Assembly: GCA_003254885.1 (NCBI GenBank)
Contig: QANT01008811.1
Span: 1 to 57,139, forward strand
Length of the DNA: 57,139 nt
Reading direction: 5' to 3'
DNA from: Purshia tridentata
Lineage: Eukaryota > Streptophyta > Magnoliopsida > Rosales > Rosaceae
The notes beneath the pieces were generated by a model. The model saw nothing but the letters and a program-made list of their open reading frames with translations, had not been told where the DNA came from and ran no database searches. A program made the position numbers and the translations under genes. Positions 48,151-57,139 of this stretch are shown one piece after another; positions within the stretch are counted from its first letter, which is position 1, and each line of letters starts with the position of its first letter.

Positions 48151-50139
48151 TGTCACGCCCCGACCCTTGGGCACGTGAAAAACTGCTGAAAACTGACAAC
48201 TGTTTCCTGTGGGCCCTTTTTCTGAAACTGTGAGCCATGAATATAAAATAATTTTACTAAAACAACTGTTATATAAAACCAAGCTGTAAAACCTTTTACA
48301 TAAAAATTACAGTGTAAAATAACTTTCTGAAACACTGCTGGTCCCACTGCCTCGTCTTCTCTTCACTGCCTCCTCCGCTTGCTTAACCTGCAAAACCAAA
48401 ACCCTGCACCCAACCGCAGGTGCACCAGGTTTACACACAAACCCGGTAAGCTCACTAGAGCTCGTGTGAGTGAAAACTAACTGGAAACCTCAAATTAGAA
48501 ATTCAGTAAAAAAAAATCAAATCACAATCCATCTTAAGCCTCAAATCATAAACAGTTCACAAACCAGAAATCACAATCCATCTTAACTTGGTCACCAATC
48601 CTCTAAACCAAAACAAATCACTGTCCAAAACTATAATACCTCAATTATCCTCAATTTCACCTCTAAACTGAAAATCACCTTGAAACAAACCACAAGATCC
48701 TTACTTGGGATCCATCTAGATCCTCGAACTGGGATCCACTAATCCTCGAACAATAACCACTGATCCTTATTTAGAATCCAACTTAAACCTCAGCCTACTA
48801 AAGCTCAAGTCTCACTTAATCCTTAATCATAACCTCAAATCCTTTAATTACCGGGAAATCCCAACCTAAATTCCGTACCCCCTTAACTAGCAAACAGCAG
48901 CCAATCAAATAAGCACACAAGGCAAGCAAGTAACTGAACTGAAACTGAAAATTAACAGAACTTAAATCACTCACAAAGACCACGAGAAACGACTGAACTA
49001 CCCTTCGTGGCTCCTTTGCGGCTCCTTTGCACGGATTCCAAAATCCGGCAGCACAACGGCATCGGGAATACAAATTCTCGTGCCGAGTACCTGTTAAGAC
49101 CAGACAAACCAAACAAGACAAGACAGAGTTCACAAACAGTTCGCTTAACAACTGAAACGGGTGGGAACCACCACGCACGTTGGCTGCCCGGCCCTGGTAA
49201 GACACTAAAAAAGTTCAGGGAACTCACCCACAGGCTCGGGTGGTTGGCCCTAGGCCAAAAACACAGAAACTGGGTCGCTGGAACCCCCACACGCGGCGGT
49301 ATCCGCGGTGGTCAACGGTGGTCAACTACCAAAAACAAAAGTCACGTTTAGCTAAAACGAACTACACAGGTACGTAGGGTACGTGGAGGGGACCAAAACT
49401 CAAACCTGAGTCGACGACCAAAAGTGGCCGGAAAAGGAGGAAAAATGGCCGAAAAATCCGTCGGGCAACACACGTCGATCTGCCATCCACGGCGCTCCAA
49501 AAGACGATCGGAGCACACCAACACGCTGGGCTCGACGAGGAGAGAAGATCTGGGCGGTCGCTAAGCCTCGTCGTCGCTGGAAACGTCGAGATCGCCGCCG
49601 TGACACCGACTGTGCGCGAACTGGAGCTCGAGTTCTGGGCTGCTCTGGGCTGAACGGCGGCCAAGGGGAGGAAGAGGAAGGAGGCGCGAGCACGGCGAAC
49701 CAAAGACCGGCTTCAGCCGCCGCCGGACGCGCCCCCACGCGCCGGTGGAAGCTCCGGCTGAAGGTGAGGCTCGCAAGAGGGATAGAACATGCGGGAGAGA
49801 AGAGAGAGAAAAGTGAGAAAAAAAAGTCTGACTTTGCCTTTTTAAAAACAACTTTTTCAAAATTACAAGTTTGCCCCTCTCTTCGTACGTCCGTAACTTC
49901 CAAACCGTAACTCTGTTAGACACATGCTTCGTGTCTACGAACTCGTGAGAACGAGACCTTTCTAACGAACCCAAGGTCAACGCAAAAACTTGACCCGAAC
50001 AAAAAGTCAACTTTTGCCCCCAAGTTTAAAATCAACTTAAAATTCGAAAAACGCTCAAAACGTTTTACTTTTCAAAAGAAAACTCGAAAACCTTTAAAAA
50101 AACTTTTCAAAACTACTTTGGAAGGTGCGGGGTGTTACA
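48151..50139 (-). repeat. LTR A (3' LTR), 1989 bp
   Basis: On the minus strand it begins TGTAACACCCCGCACC and ends GGGGCGTGACA (TG...CA). A polypurine tract abuts it at 50140. It matches LTR C over the 1.26 kb that can be compared. Confidence 0.85.
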
Positions 50140-50151
50140 AACTACCCCCTT
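50140..50151 (-). promoter_or_regulatory. Polypurine tract next to LTR A
   Basis: Minus strand AAGGGGGTAGTT directly precedes the LTR start. Nearby 50157-50174 is the 18-bp sequence 'aatttcgtcctcgaaatt', which also flanks the tract beside LTR B. Confidence 0.7.
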
Positions 50152-51194
50152 AAAAGAATTTCGTCCTCGAAATTCCCAAGGGAAAGTAACAAAGAAAGTG
50201 ACTTCTCGCAGTCACCAACAAACAAACACAAGCAACAAGCAAGTACAAACGCACAAGCTCTTTCAAACTTTTTGAAACCCAAAAACTCTTTCCAAACTTT
50301 TTCTTTTAAAACCAAAACCCTTTTTCAAAACTGAAACTGCTTTTCAAAGCTTTCTGAAAACAAAACTGAGTACAAACACCAACAAGCAAGCAAGCAAACA
50401 CGTAAGCCTTAACTAAAGAACTAGCGGCAACAAGCTTGTCGTGTTTTCCTTTCAACGAAACTCTGAAACCTTCGAGTACAACCCGCAAGGTCTTCACTGC
50501 CTTTGAGTAGTCTGCCTTGCCACAACTTTTGACAACTCCTGATTCTGTTTTTCCTGAACTTCCACTACACTTTCGCTGCGCAACTCTGAATAACGTTGAA
50601 AGCCAACAACAACTGACGAGTGAACTGGTCAAAAGTGACCTAACTCAAGAAAAAGCAGCAAAGTAAAACCCTTAACGTCCGTAAGACCAACAACCTAGGT
50701 CCCACCTAGCTACTTCCTCGGTAACCCTGCTACCTCGTAAGCTAGCTCACTAGAGTGAAACTGTTCAAACCACTAAACTTCCTTTTCCAAACCTTAACTA
50801 AACCACTCTGTTCTCACTGGACAACCTTACCAACTATCAACTTCCTTAACTAACTTCCAACTCCGCTAAACTTGCTAAGGAGCAGGAGAGACGATGGCAG
50901 TGCGAGGGACACATCTTAAAATTTCTCAAACCCTTTCATGGCTCACATCAAAACATTTTTCTGAAAATACTTTGGAAATTTATTTCTTTTCTCAAACTGG
51001 TTTTATTGAAACTGTGGTTTTTCCAAACTTTCTTTCTTTCCAACTGGCTTTCCTCTATAACATCACCTTTCCAGCTCCGGGCAGTGTGGGATCGCTCACT
51101 TCACCTCACCTGGTAGCTTGCCACTGCCCCGCAGCCGCCCACATCAGGGTCTTGGTCCCTGGGTCTTGCGATCCACACACTTCCGGGCGGTCTA
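50152..51194 (-). other. Short non-coding internal domain
   Basis: About 1.05 kb between a polypurine tract (left) and a primer-binding site (right) with no gag or pol coding capacity. It is either a deleted internal region or the leftover ends of two elements joined together. Confidence 0.6.
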
Positions 51195-51206
51195 GCTCTG
51201 ATACCA
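51195..51206 (-). promoter_or_regulatory. Primer-binding site next to LTR B (initiator tRNA-Met type)
   Basis: Minus strand TGGTATCAGAGC, three bases (ATT) after the end of LTR B. This is the common plant Met-tRNA primer site. Confidence 0.8.
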
Positions 51207-51209
51207 AAT

Positions 51210-53975
51210 TGACAGGACCCTCCCCGAATTCCACCCTGGAATTCGGAGTGATCCCGCGGGCATCCAATATCAAGGAAAATCCTACCGAAATTTCGGCAGA
51301 ACCTCCCCTGAAATTGGACGAACCCTTTCTCCACGAAGACCTGTAAAACACTTCTAAGTACCACAGCTCCTCTACCACAATCCAAAGGGTCTCCGACCCA
51401 AATTCCAAAACCAAATACTTAATAACTATTCAAAAGATTATCAGGGTTGGCTACAAAATTTACTAGGAACTAGGTTTACAAGGATAGCTAAGTGCCTACA
51501 AAATTCACTAAGCTTGCTAGATTTCCTCGACGTCTTTGGCATGACCGCTCCACCGCTACAACCTGGGGGAAAATTAAAACAATAAAAAGGATAAAACTAG
51601 TAAGACAACTCAGTGAGTGGACGAATATAAGAAACATTTAACCAAAATTATAAAAATCTGTTATTACAACAAACTAAAGAAAATAGCTTGGCACCAAAAC
51701 CTCACGTTTCTTTTTAAAATCCCCCAGTTTTAAAACTCTTTTTCTTTTTAAAACTATTCCATACGAATTTCGAATCAATATAATAATAGAAAAGAAACTT
51801 TCTGAAATTCATTTGCTGGAAAGTAACTCATAAAACCACCATCTAAGTACCCTGGAAAACTGGCCATACACTCGTACGGAATGCTGCATCGTACGAGCAG
51901 GGCGAATCTAACTGGCCATACACCTGCACGGAATTCTGCATCGTACAGGCAGGGCAAAGCTAAGTGGCCATACACCTGCACGGAATTCTGCATCGTACAG
52001 GCAGGGCAAAGCTAACTGGCCATACACCTGTACGGAATTCTGCATCGTACAGGCAGGGCAAATAATTGGTCATACGTGCACGCAGAGCTGCCCCCAAAGG
52101 GCGAGGCACCGCAACACACGGCCCAAAGCCTATGTGTGTGTCACGATGGGTCCCAAAGACCTTACTGAACTGAACTGATCTGTAGCTAGGTACTTACACG
52201 GCATTTTAAAACCACTTTTAGTTTCTTAAAACCACGACTAATAAATTCTTAGAAATCATGACCCTTTGAAATCCAACGTATTCTCAAAATACTCGTGCAT
52301 GAAATACCAAAATGAGAAAACTGAAATATGTCCAATCTTTTCATAAATCAACTATTAAAGATTACTAATCTCACATGAAATATTCAAAGAAAACTCAAAT
52401 CAAGTCTATAATTTAAATTATTGCAATAATAATTATTAAATGAACGTAAACATTTATAAAAACAAGTCCACTCACAGAGATAGCCTAGCTTTGGTCTTCG
52501 GCTGGATCGTCTCGAGCCTCGGGAGTATCGCCTAACACGATAACGGTAAAGCATTAGAATAATATTCAATTTAATAACTACAAACTAGAATTCTAGGCTT
52601 TTCGCTTCACAATTCAAATTTAAATCCTAAACTTACATGTTTTCCTTCTTGACTCAACCCCAACACTACTAACTCATTTTTATCCCGTTACACTTCTCCC
52701 AATAACCTTCATTACTACAGAACTCGACCGACGGTCGTCCGGAGGTCGTTTCGACAACCCAAAAAGTGTCTAATTTCGCCCCAAAGTCAGCATTTCTCCG
52801 ATTTTCTTCAAATTAACTATTCTAAACCTCAATAGATCGTTCCTAAAGATGGAAATTATGCCCAATTTCAATTAAATCACCATGAACACCTTAAATTTCT
52901 AGAAATCCCGAAATGGGCAAAAGCACCAATGATCAAATTTCAAATTTCCCCAATAATTTCCCAAATTTCTCGTTCCAAACTTCGATTTGGGGTTTCTAAT
53001 TACGGAAATTACCCAAAATATCCCACAATTTGATTCAATTTCAAACACCCATGCAAAACCCGAAAATGGCCTCAAACCCCAAAATTCAATCTTTCACAAT
53101 TTCTCAAAATTGAACCACCAAATTAGAGGGGAATGAGAGCCCATGAAAGGAGGGAGAAAACTCACCAAAAACTTGGGCCAATCGTGGCTGGAAACAGCCG
53201 AAAACGGCGGAGAAAGCTCGCGGCGCAGCTGGCTTCCCGAGCTCCTTGCTGCGCGTGGGAGCGATGGCCAGCGAGGAGGAAGGCTGGAATGCAACGACCG
53301 GCGCCTGACGAAGCTTTCACGAGGTTTCTCGCCGCCTGGGGTCGCCGGAAGTGACCTGAGCTAGAAGTTCCAGTCGCGCGCACAGGGAGAGTAGGGGAGA
53401 GAGAGACGCACGGGTGAGGTAGCTGGCTAGGCGGCATGGGAGGAGGCTGGGTGGGGGTCGCTGGTGGCTGGGCAGGTCGGAGGTTGGTCGGAAATGAGCT
53501 GGCGTCGCGCAGGGAAGAGAGGAAGAGGGAGGTGTCGGGCTGAGGGGCTGTTCTTGCATGGGAAGAGGAGAGGAGAGAGAAATAAAAGGGGGAAAAGGAG
53601 ATTCCAGAAATTTCTGGAATTTTAAACCCATTTCAACGTAATTACAAGTTTGTCCCTCACTTTGAACCTTTGTATTTCTCAAATCGTAGCTCCAAACGAC
53701 GCATGCTACGTGTCTACGAACTCGTGAAGTCGAGCTCTACGCAACCATGTCAAAGTCAACTCTAAACTCCAAGTAATTTAAAAAGTCAACCTTGAGCTCT
53801 TTTATCATGTTCATAACTTTCTAACCGGGTCTCTAAATAAACCATGCCGCGTGTCAATGAACTCGTGAGCTCAAGACCTTCCTAACGGACCCAAGGTCAA
53901 AGCTAAAATCTTACTAGAACCTAAAGTCAACATTGGGCCCTATTATAATGTATTTAAAAGGTACGGGTCATTACA
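51210..53975 (-). repeat. LTR B, 2766 bp, different family from A and C
   Basis: On the minus strand it begins TGTAATGACCCGTACC and ends GGGTCCTGTCA. A polypurine tract lies at its start (53976-53990) and a primer site at its end (51195-51206), so it is simultaneously a 3' and a 5' LTR. Part of its start region resembles LTR A ('tgtctacgaactcgtga', 'acaagtttg[c/t]ccct'), indicating a related lineage. Confidence 0.8.
51861..52075. repeat. 52-bp minisatellite inside LTR B, four full copies and a remnant
   Basis: Copies start at 51861, 51913, 51965 and 52017, with a decayed fifth at about 52067. Each contains CCTGTACG or CCTGCACG and then CGTACAGG around an 11-base spacer, so each can fold into a short hairpin. 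Confidence 0.9.
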
Positions 53976-53990
53976 ATCTCCCCCCGTTAG
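53976..53990 (-). promoter_or_regulatory. Polypurine tract next to LTR B
   Basis: Minus strand CTAACGGGGGGAGAT directly precedes TGTAATGACC. The 18-bp 'aatttcgtcctcgaaatt' lies at 53993-54010. Confidence 0.75.
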
Positions 53991-54504
53991 AAAATTTCGT
54001 CCTCGAAATTTTTCACACGTGGTGGTAATCTAGTTCTCAAGTTCTTCATTTCTTCCTTTGCTCTTCTTGGACTGTAAGCCACCACGCTTCCGCTGCGCTA
54101 CTCTGATTAAAAATCCCACTTAATTATAATCGGATATTTCTTTAAACTCCCCTTAGTGTTTCTTTCCTAGAACACTGTTTCTCCACCAACTTACACCATT
54201 TAGCACGCTCCAACTACAAATAAGATATTCTTACATAAGCTCATTATCTTAAATTCATTCCCTTCAACCACTTAATCACTTTCATTCTCAATCACTTCCT
54301 CCATTTCATCCTAATTAGAATTTCCATTAGCCCCACTTACCACTCCACAATCGATATCACACTTATCTTCCCAAAACTATTACTTAGGGTCTTACTAAAT
54401 TCTCCAATTGACCTCGAATTATACTTAAACTTCGCTATTAAAACAATGTGAATCTACGTGAAACTTAACACTTAACAAGATACGGGTCTTCCGCCCAAAC
54501 TAGA
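53991..54504 (-). other. Non-coding junction between gag and the polypurine tract
   Basis: About 0.5 kb where protease, reverse transcriptase and integrase would be expected (several kb in an intact element). No such motif is present, so a large deletion or a chimeric join lies here. Confidence 0.6.
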
Positions 54505-55783
54505 TCACGTACCTAAAATGATGTCTGGAGAAACTGATGCCTGCTGCTGGGTCATGGTAAAGACTCTGCCTGAAGCTCTAGAACGTCCTCTTTGTTGTGT
54601 ACTGCCTCTAACGGAGTGACTAGACTGAGCGCCACTGCTACTTGTACCATCTCCACTTTGTGTCGCTCCGTGGCTATGACTTTGAGCCCCAAAGGTTTGC
54701 TTCGTACGTACAGTTGATCTAGAAGCTTCACCTTCTCCATGGTACAACATCGGGCAGTCCTTTCTATAGTGCCCCATCTGACCACAATGGAAGCATCCTT
54801 CCGTAGTACCTATTAGGCAAGGCCCTTCATAACTTCTGTTGCAAGTCTCACAAACTGGGTACCTATGAGCACCAACTCTAGGAAATTGTTGTCTTTCTGC
54901 GAAATCCAAGGTACTAACACTACCAGAAATGGATTGATCTTCGAATTGATGACTATGTCCTAAACCTTCACCACCACCCACATCATGTTGGTTACCTCGA
55001 AATCCACCACTTCCCAAAGAACTAGAACTGAAACTGCCCTTTTTGGATGGTCCTTGACTAGGACTACCTACTATTGTGCTCTGATAATAACGGCGTCTCA
55101 TCCCACCTCTGTTTCCTTCTATAAGAGCCCTCTCAACTTTCATGGCAGCCTCTCTCAGGTTAGAGTAGTCGATATGCATAGCAGCTGCAACCGTCGTACG
55201 AATTTCTTCTCTTAAACCATCCTCAAATCTAGAGCACTTCTCTCTTTCATCCGCCACAAGATGCGAGCAAAATCTAGAAAGCTCTATAAATTTTCTCTCA
55301 TACTTTGCCACTGTCATGGACCCCTATCTCAATCTTTGGAATTCTACCCTTTTCTCAACACAGTAAACCCGGGGATAGTACTGCTCGTAAAAAGCACTTC
55401 TAAACCTATCCCAAGTAATCTCATCAGCAGTCAGCCTTGCTTTTTTCTGTTTCCCACCAAAAATAAGCATCACCGTCAAGTAGGAACGGAGCTAAAATAA
55501 TCTTCTCTTCATCTGGACACCTCATGACCTCAAAAATTCTTTTTAATCTCACTATCCAGTCGTTAGCTACACCAGGATCCGTCGTTCCCTTAAAGACTGT
55601 GGCCCCAAGTCTATGGGCTCGTTCAATACTATAATCTCCTTCTGTAGGTCCACGCGTACGTACTACATTAGTCATCGCCTCAACTAATTGATCCAAGGAC
55701 TGAGCGAAACCTTGTGCAGTCTCGGCTGCACCTTCATTAACCCTATGGTGGTCCCCCGGCGGTCGGCCATGTCGAGGAGGCAT
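54505..55783 (-). pseudogene. Retrotransposon gag, broken by one frameshift and one stop
   Basis: Gypsy-type Gag, which forms the nucleocapsid and binds element RNA. The N-terminal part (55783-55424) has the Ty3-type gag pattern 'DPGVANDWIVRLKRIFEVM' and 'APFLLDGDAYFWWE'. The C-terminal part (55317-54505) continues with 'YERKFIELSRF', an arginine-rich segment and one CCHC zinc knuckle (CFHCGQMGHYRKDC). Between them the frame is lost at an A-run near 55440 and a TAG stop lies at about 55324. The frame ends at 54505, without the protease that normally follows. Confidence 0.85.
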
Positions 55784-55862
55784 AATTCCTATAAGAAAAC
55801 CAAGAAATTCTCAGAAACCAGGATGCACACTTTGTGCAAAGCTAGCAGAATCCTAAACCTAT

Positions 55863-55874
55863 GCTCTGATACCA
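55863..55874 (-). promoter_or_regulatory. Primer-binding site next to LTR C
   Basis: Minus strand TGGTATCAGAGC, separated from the LTR end by ATT exactly as at LTR B. Confidence 0.85.
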
Positions 55875-55877
55875 AAT

Positions 55878-57139
55878 TGTCACGCCCCGACCCTCGAGCA
55901 CGTGAAAAACTGCTGAAAATTGACAACTGTTTCCTGTGGGCCCTTTTTCTGAAACTGTGAGCCACGAATATAAAATAATTTTACTGAAACAACTGTAATT
56001 TTACAAAAGCACATTTATATAAAACCAAGATGTAAAACCTTTTACATAAAAATTACAGTGTAAAATAACTTTCTGAAACACTGCTGGTCCCACTGCCTCG
56101 TCTTCTCTTCACTGCCTCCTCCGCTTGCTTAACCTGCAAAACCAAAACCCTGCACCCAACCGCAGGTGCACCGGGTTTACACACAAACCCGGTAAGCTCA
56201 TTAGAGCTCGTGTGAGTGAAAACTGACTGGAAACCTCAAATTAGAAATTCAGTAAAAAAAAATCAAATCACAATCCATCTTAAGCCTCAAATCATAAACA
56301 GTTCACAAACCAGAAATCACAATCCATCTTAACTTGGTCACCAATCCTCTAAACCAAAACAAATCACTGTCCAAAACTATAATACCTCAATTATCCTCAA
56401 TTTCACCTCTAAACTGAAAATCACCTCGAAACAAACCACAAGATCCTTACTTGGGATCCAACTAGATCCTCCAACTGGGATCCACTAATCCTCGAAAAAT
56501 AACCACTGATCCTTATTTAGAATCCAACTTAAACCTCAGCCTACTAAAGCTCAAGTCTCACTTAATCCTTAATCATAACCTCAAATCCTTTAATAACCGG
56601 GAAATCCCAACCTAAATTCCGTACCCCCTTAACTAGAAAACAGCAACCAATCAAATAAGCACACAAGGCAAGCAAGTAACTGAACTGAAACTGAAAATTA
56701 ACAGAACTTAAATCACTCACAAAGACCATGAGAAACGACTGAACTACCCTTCGTGGCTCCTTTGCGGCTCCTTTGCACAGATTCCAAAATCCGGCAGCAC
56801 AACGGCATCGGGAATACAAATTCCCGTGTCGAGTACCTGTTAAGACCAGACAAACCAAACAAGACAAGACAGAGTTCACAAACAGTTCGCTTAACAACTG
56901 AAACGGGCGGGAACCACCACGCACGTTGGCTGCCCGGCCCTGGTAAGACACTCAAAAAGTTCAGGGAACTCACCCACAGGCTCGGGTGGTTGGCCCTAGG
57001 CCAAAAACACAGAAACTGGGTCGCTGGAACCCCCACACGCGGCGGTATCCGCGGTGGTCAACGGTGGTCAACTGCCAAAAACAAAAGTCACGTTTAGCTA
57101 AAATGAACTACACAGGTACGTAGGGTACGTGGAGGGGAC
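55878..57139 (-). repeat. LTR C (5' LTR), partial
   Basis: Nearly identical to 48151-49400 of LTR A, including the same spurious open frames on both strands. I count about two dozen substitutions and one indel of about 20 bp (near 48263 of LTR A) over roughly 1.25 kb. About 0.75 kb should lie beyond the window. Confidence 0.88.

Larger units (their letters stand above)
48151..57139 (-). mobile_element. Composite Gypsy-type LTR retrotransposon array, truncated by the window edge
   Basis: Minus-strand order: LTR C (from the right edge to 55878), primer site, gag, polypurine tract, LTR B (53975-51210), primer site, 1-kb non-coding internal, polypurine tract, LTR A (50139-48151). A and C are near-identical; B is a related but clearly different LTR. 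The left flank is TGTAA (48146-48150), the candidate 5-bp target duplication; its partner would lie beyond 57139. No protease, reverse transcriptase, RNase H or integrase motif was found, so the array is non-autonomous. Confidence 0.78.

Noticed and set aside
48816-49351. Open frames of 107-129 codons on both strands, repeated at 56562-57097
   Set aside because: They lie within the LTRs, overlap on opposite strands and show no protein motif.
49362-50010. Long minus-strand frames in the GC-rich part of LTR A
   Set aside because: Low-complexity Ser/Pro/Arg translations in several overlapping frames caused by GC-rich LTR sequence.
51195-51206. 'gctctgatacca' as part of a tRNA gene
   Set aside because: Only a 12-base match to the tRNA 3' end with no cloverleaf around it, and its position three bases from the LTR identifies a primer-binding site.
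53094-53682. Open frames on both strands in LTR B
   Set aside because: Same reason as for LTR A: GC-rich LTR sequence with no conserved domain.

Overview
This is a eukaryotic nuclear window from a flowering plant. The genes have GT-AG introns, plant-specific protein families occur (a long PLS-class pentatricopeptide protein, a GUX-type GT8 xylan glucuronosyltransferase, a chloroplast RimP-like protein), and AT-rich intergenic DNA is full of MITEs, Helitron ends, LINE tails and plant Gypsy-type LTR elements. The gene and repeat style would fit a woody eudicot such as a Rosaceae species, but that is an impression and not proven here.

Layout. 1-2359 (minus): 5' end of a bifunctional 3-dehydroquinate dehydratase/shikimate dehydrogenase gene, two exons visible, the rest beyond the left edge, with a MITE-like element in its intron. 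2360-12419: gene-poor DNA with a LINE tail, two TTA-flanked MITEs, several foldbacks, a frameshifted kelch-like fragment (minus), an LTR-like block and a Helitron 3' end. 12420-16520 (plus): four-exon GUX (GUX3/PGSIP2-type) gene, 639 aa. 18165-20743 (plus): five-exon plastid RimP-like gene, 321 aa. 20744-26480: repeats and low-complexity DNA. 26481-29729 (plus): ten-exon serine carboxypeptidase-like gene, 468 aa. 31555-34707 (plus): intronless PPR gene, 1050 aa. 34708-48150: no intact gene; hAT-like MITEs, large foldbacks, a 30-bp minisatellite, two inward-facing CACTA-like termini and a block with 0.2-kb duplications. 48151-57139: a composite minus-strand LTR retrotransposon array (LTR A, short internal, LTR B, gag-bearing internal, LTR C) running off the right edge.

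The four largely complete genes are independent housekeeping or wall/secretory/organelle genes, not a pathway cluster. The GUX and RimP-like neighbours are in the same order and strand, and I recall the same pairing in Arabidopsis (At1g77130 and At1g77122), which suggests old microsynteny. The most unusual structure is the right-hand LTR array: its middle LTR has a polypurine tract on one side and a primer-binding site on the other, and belongs to a different LTR family from its two near-identical outer LTRs. Exon boundaries were read by eye from splice sites and reading-frame continuity. No RNA gene, CRISPR array or bacterial-type operon was seen.
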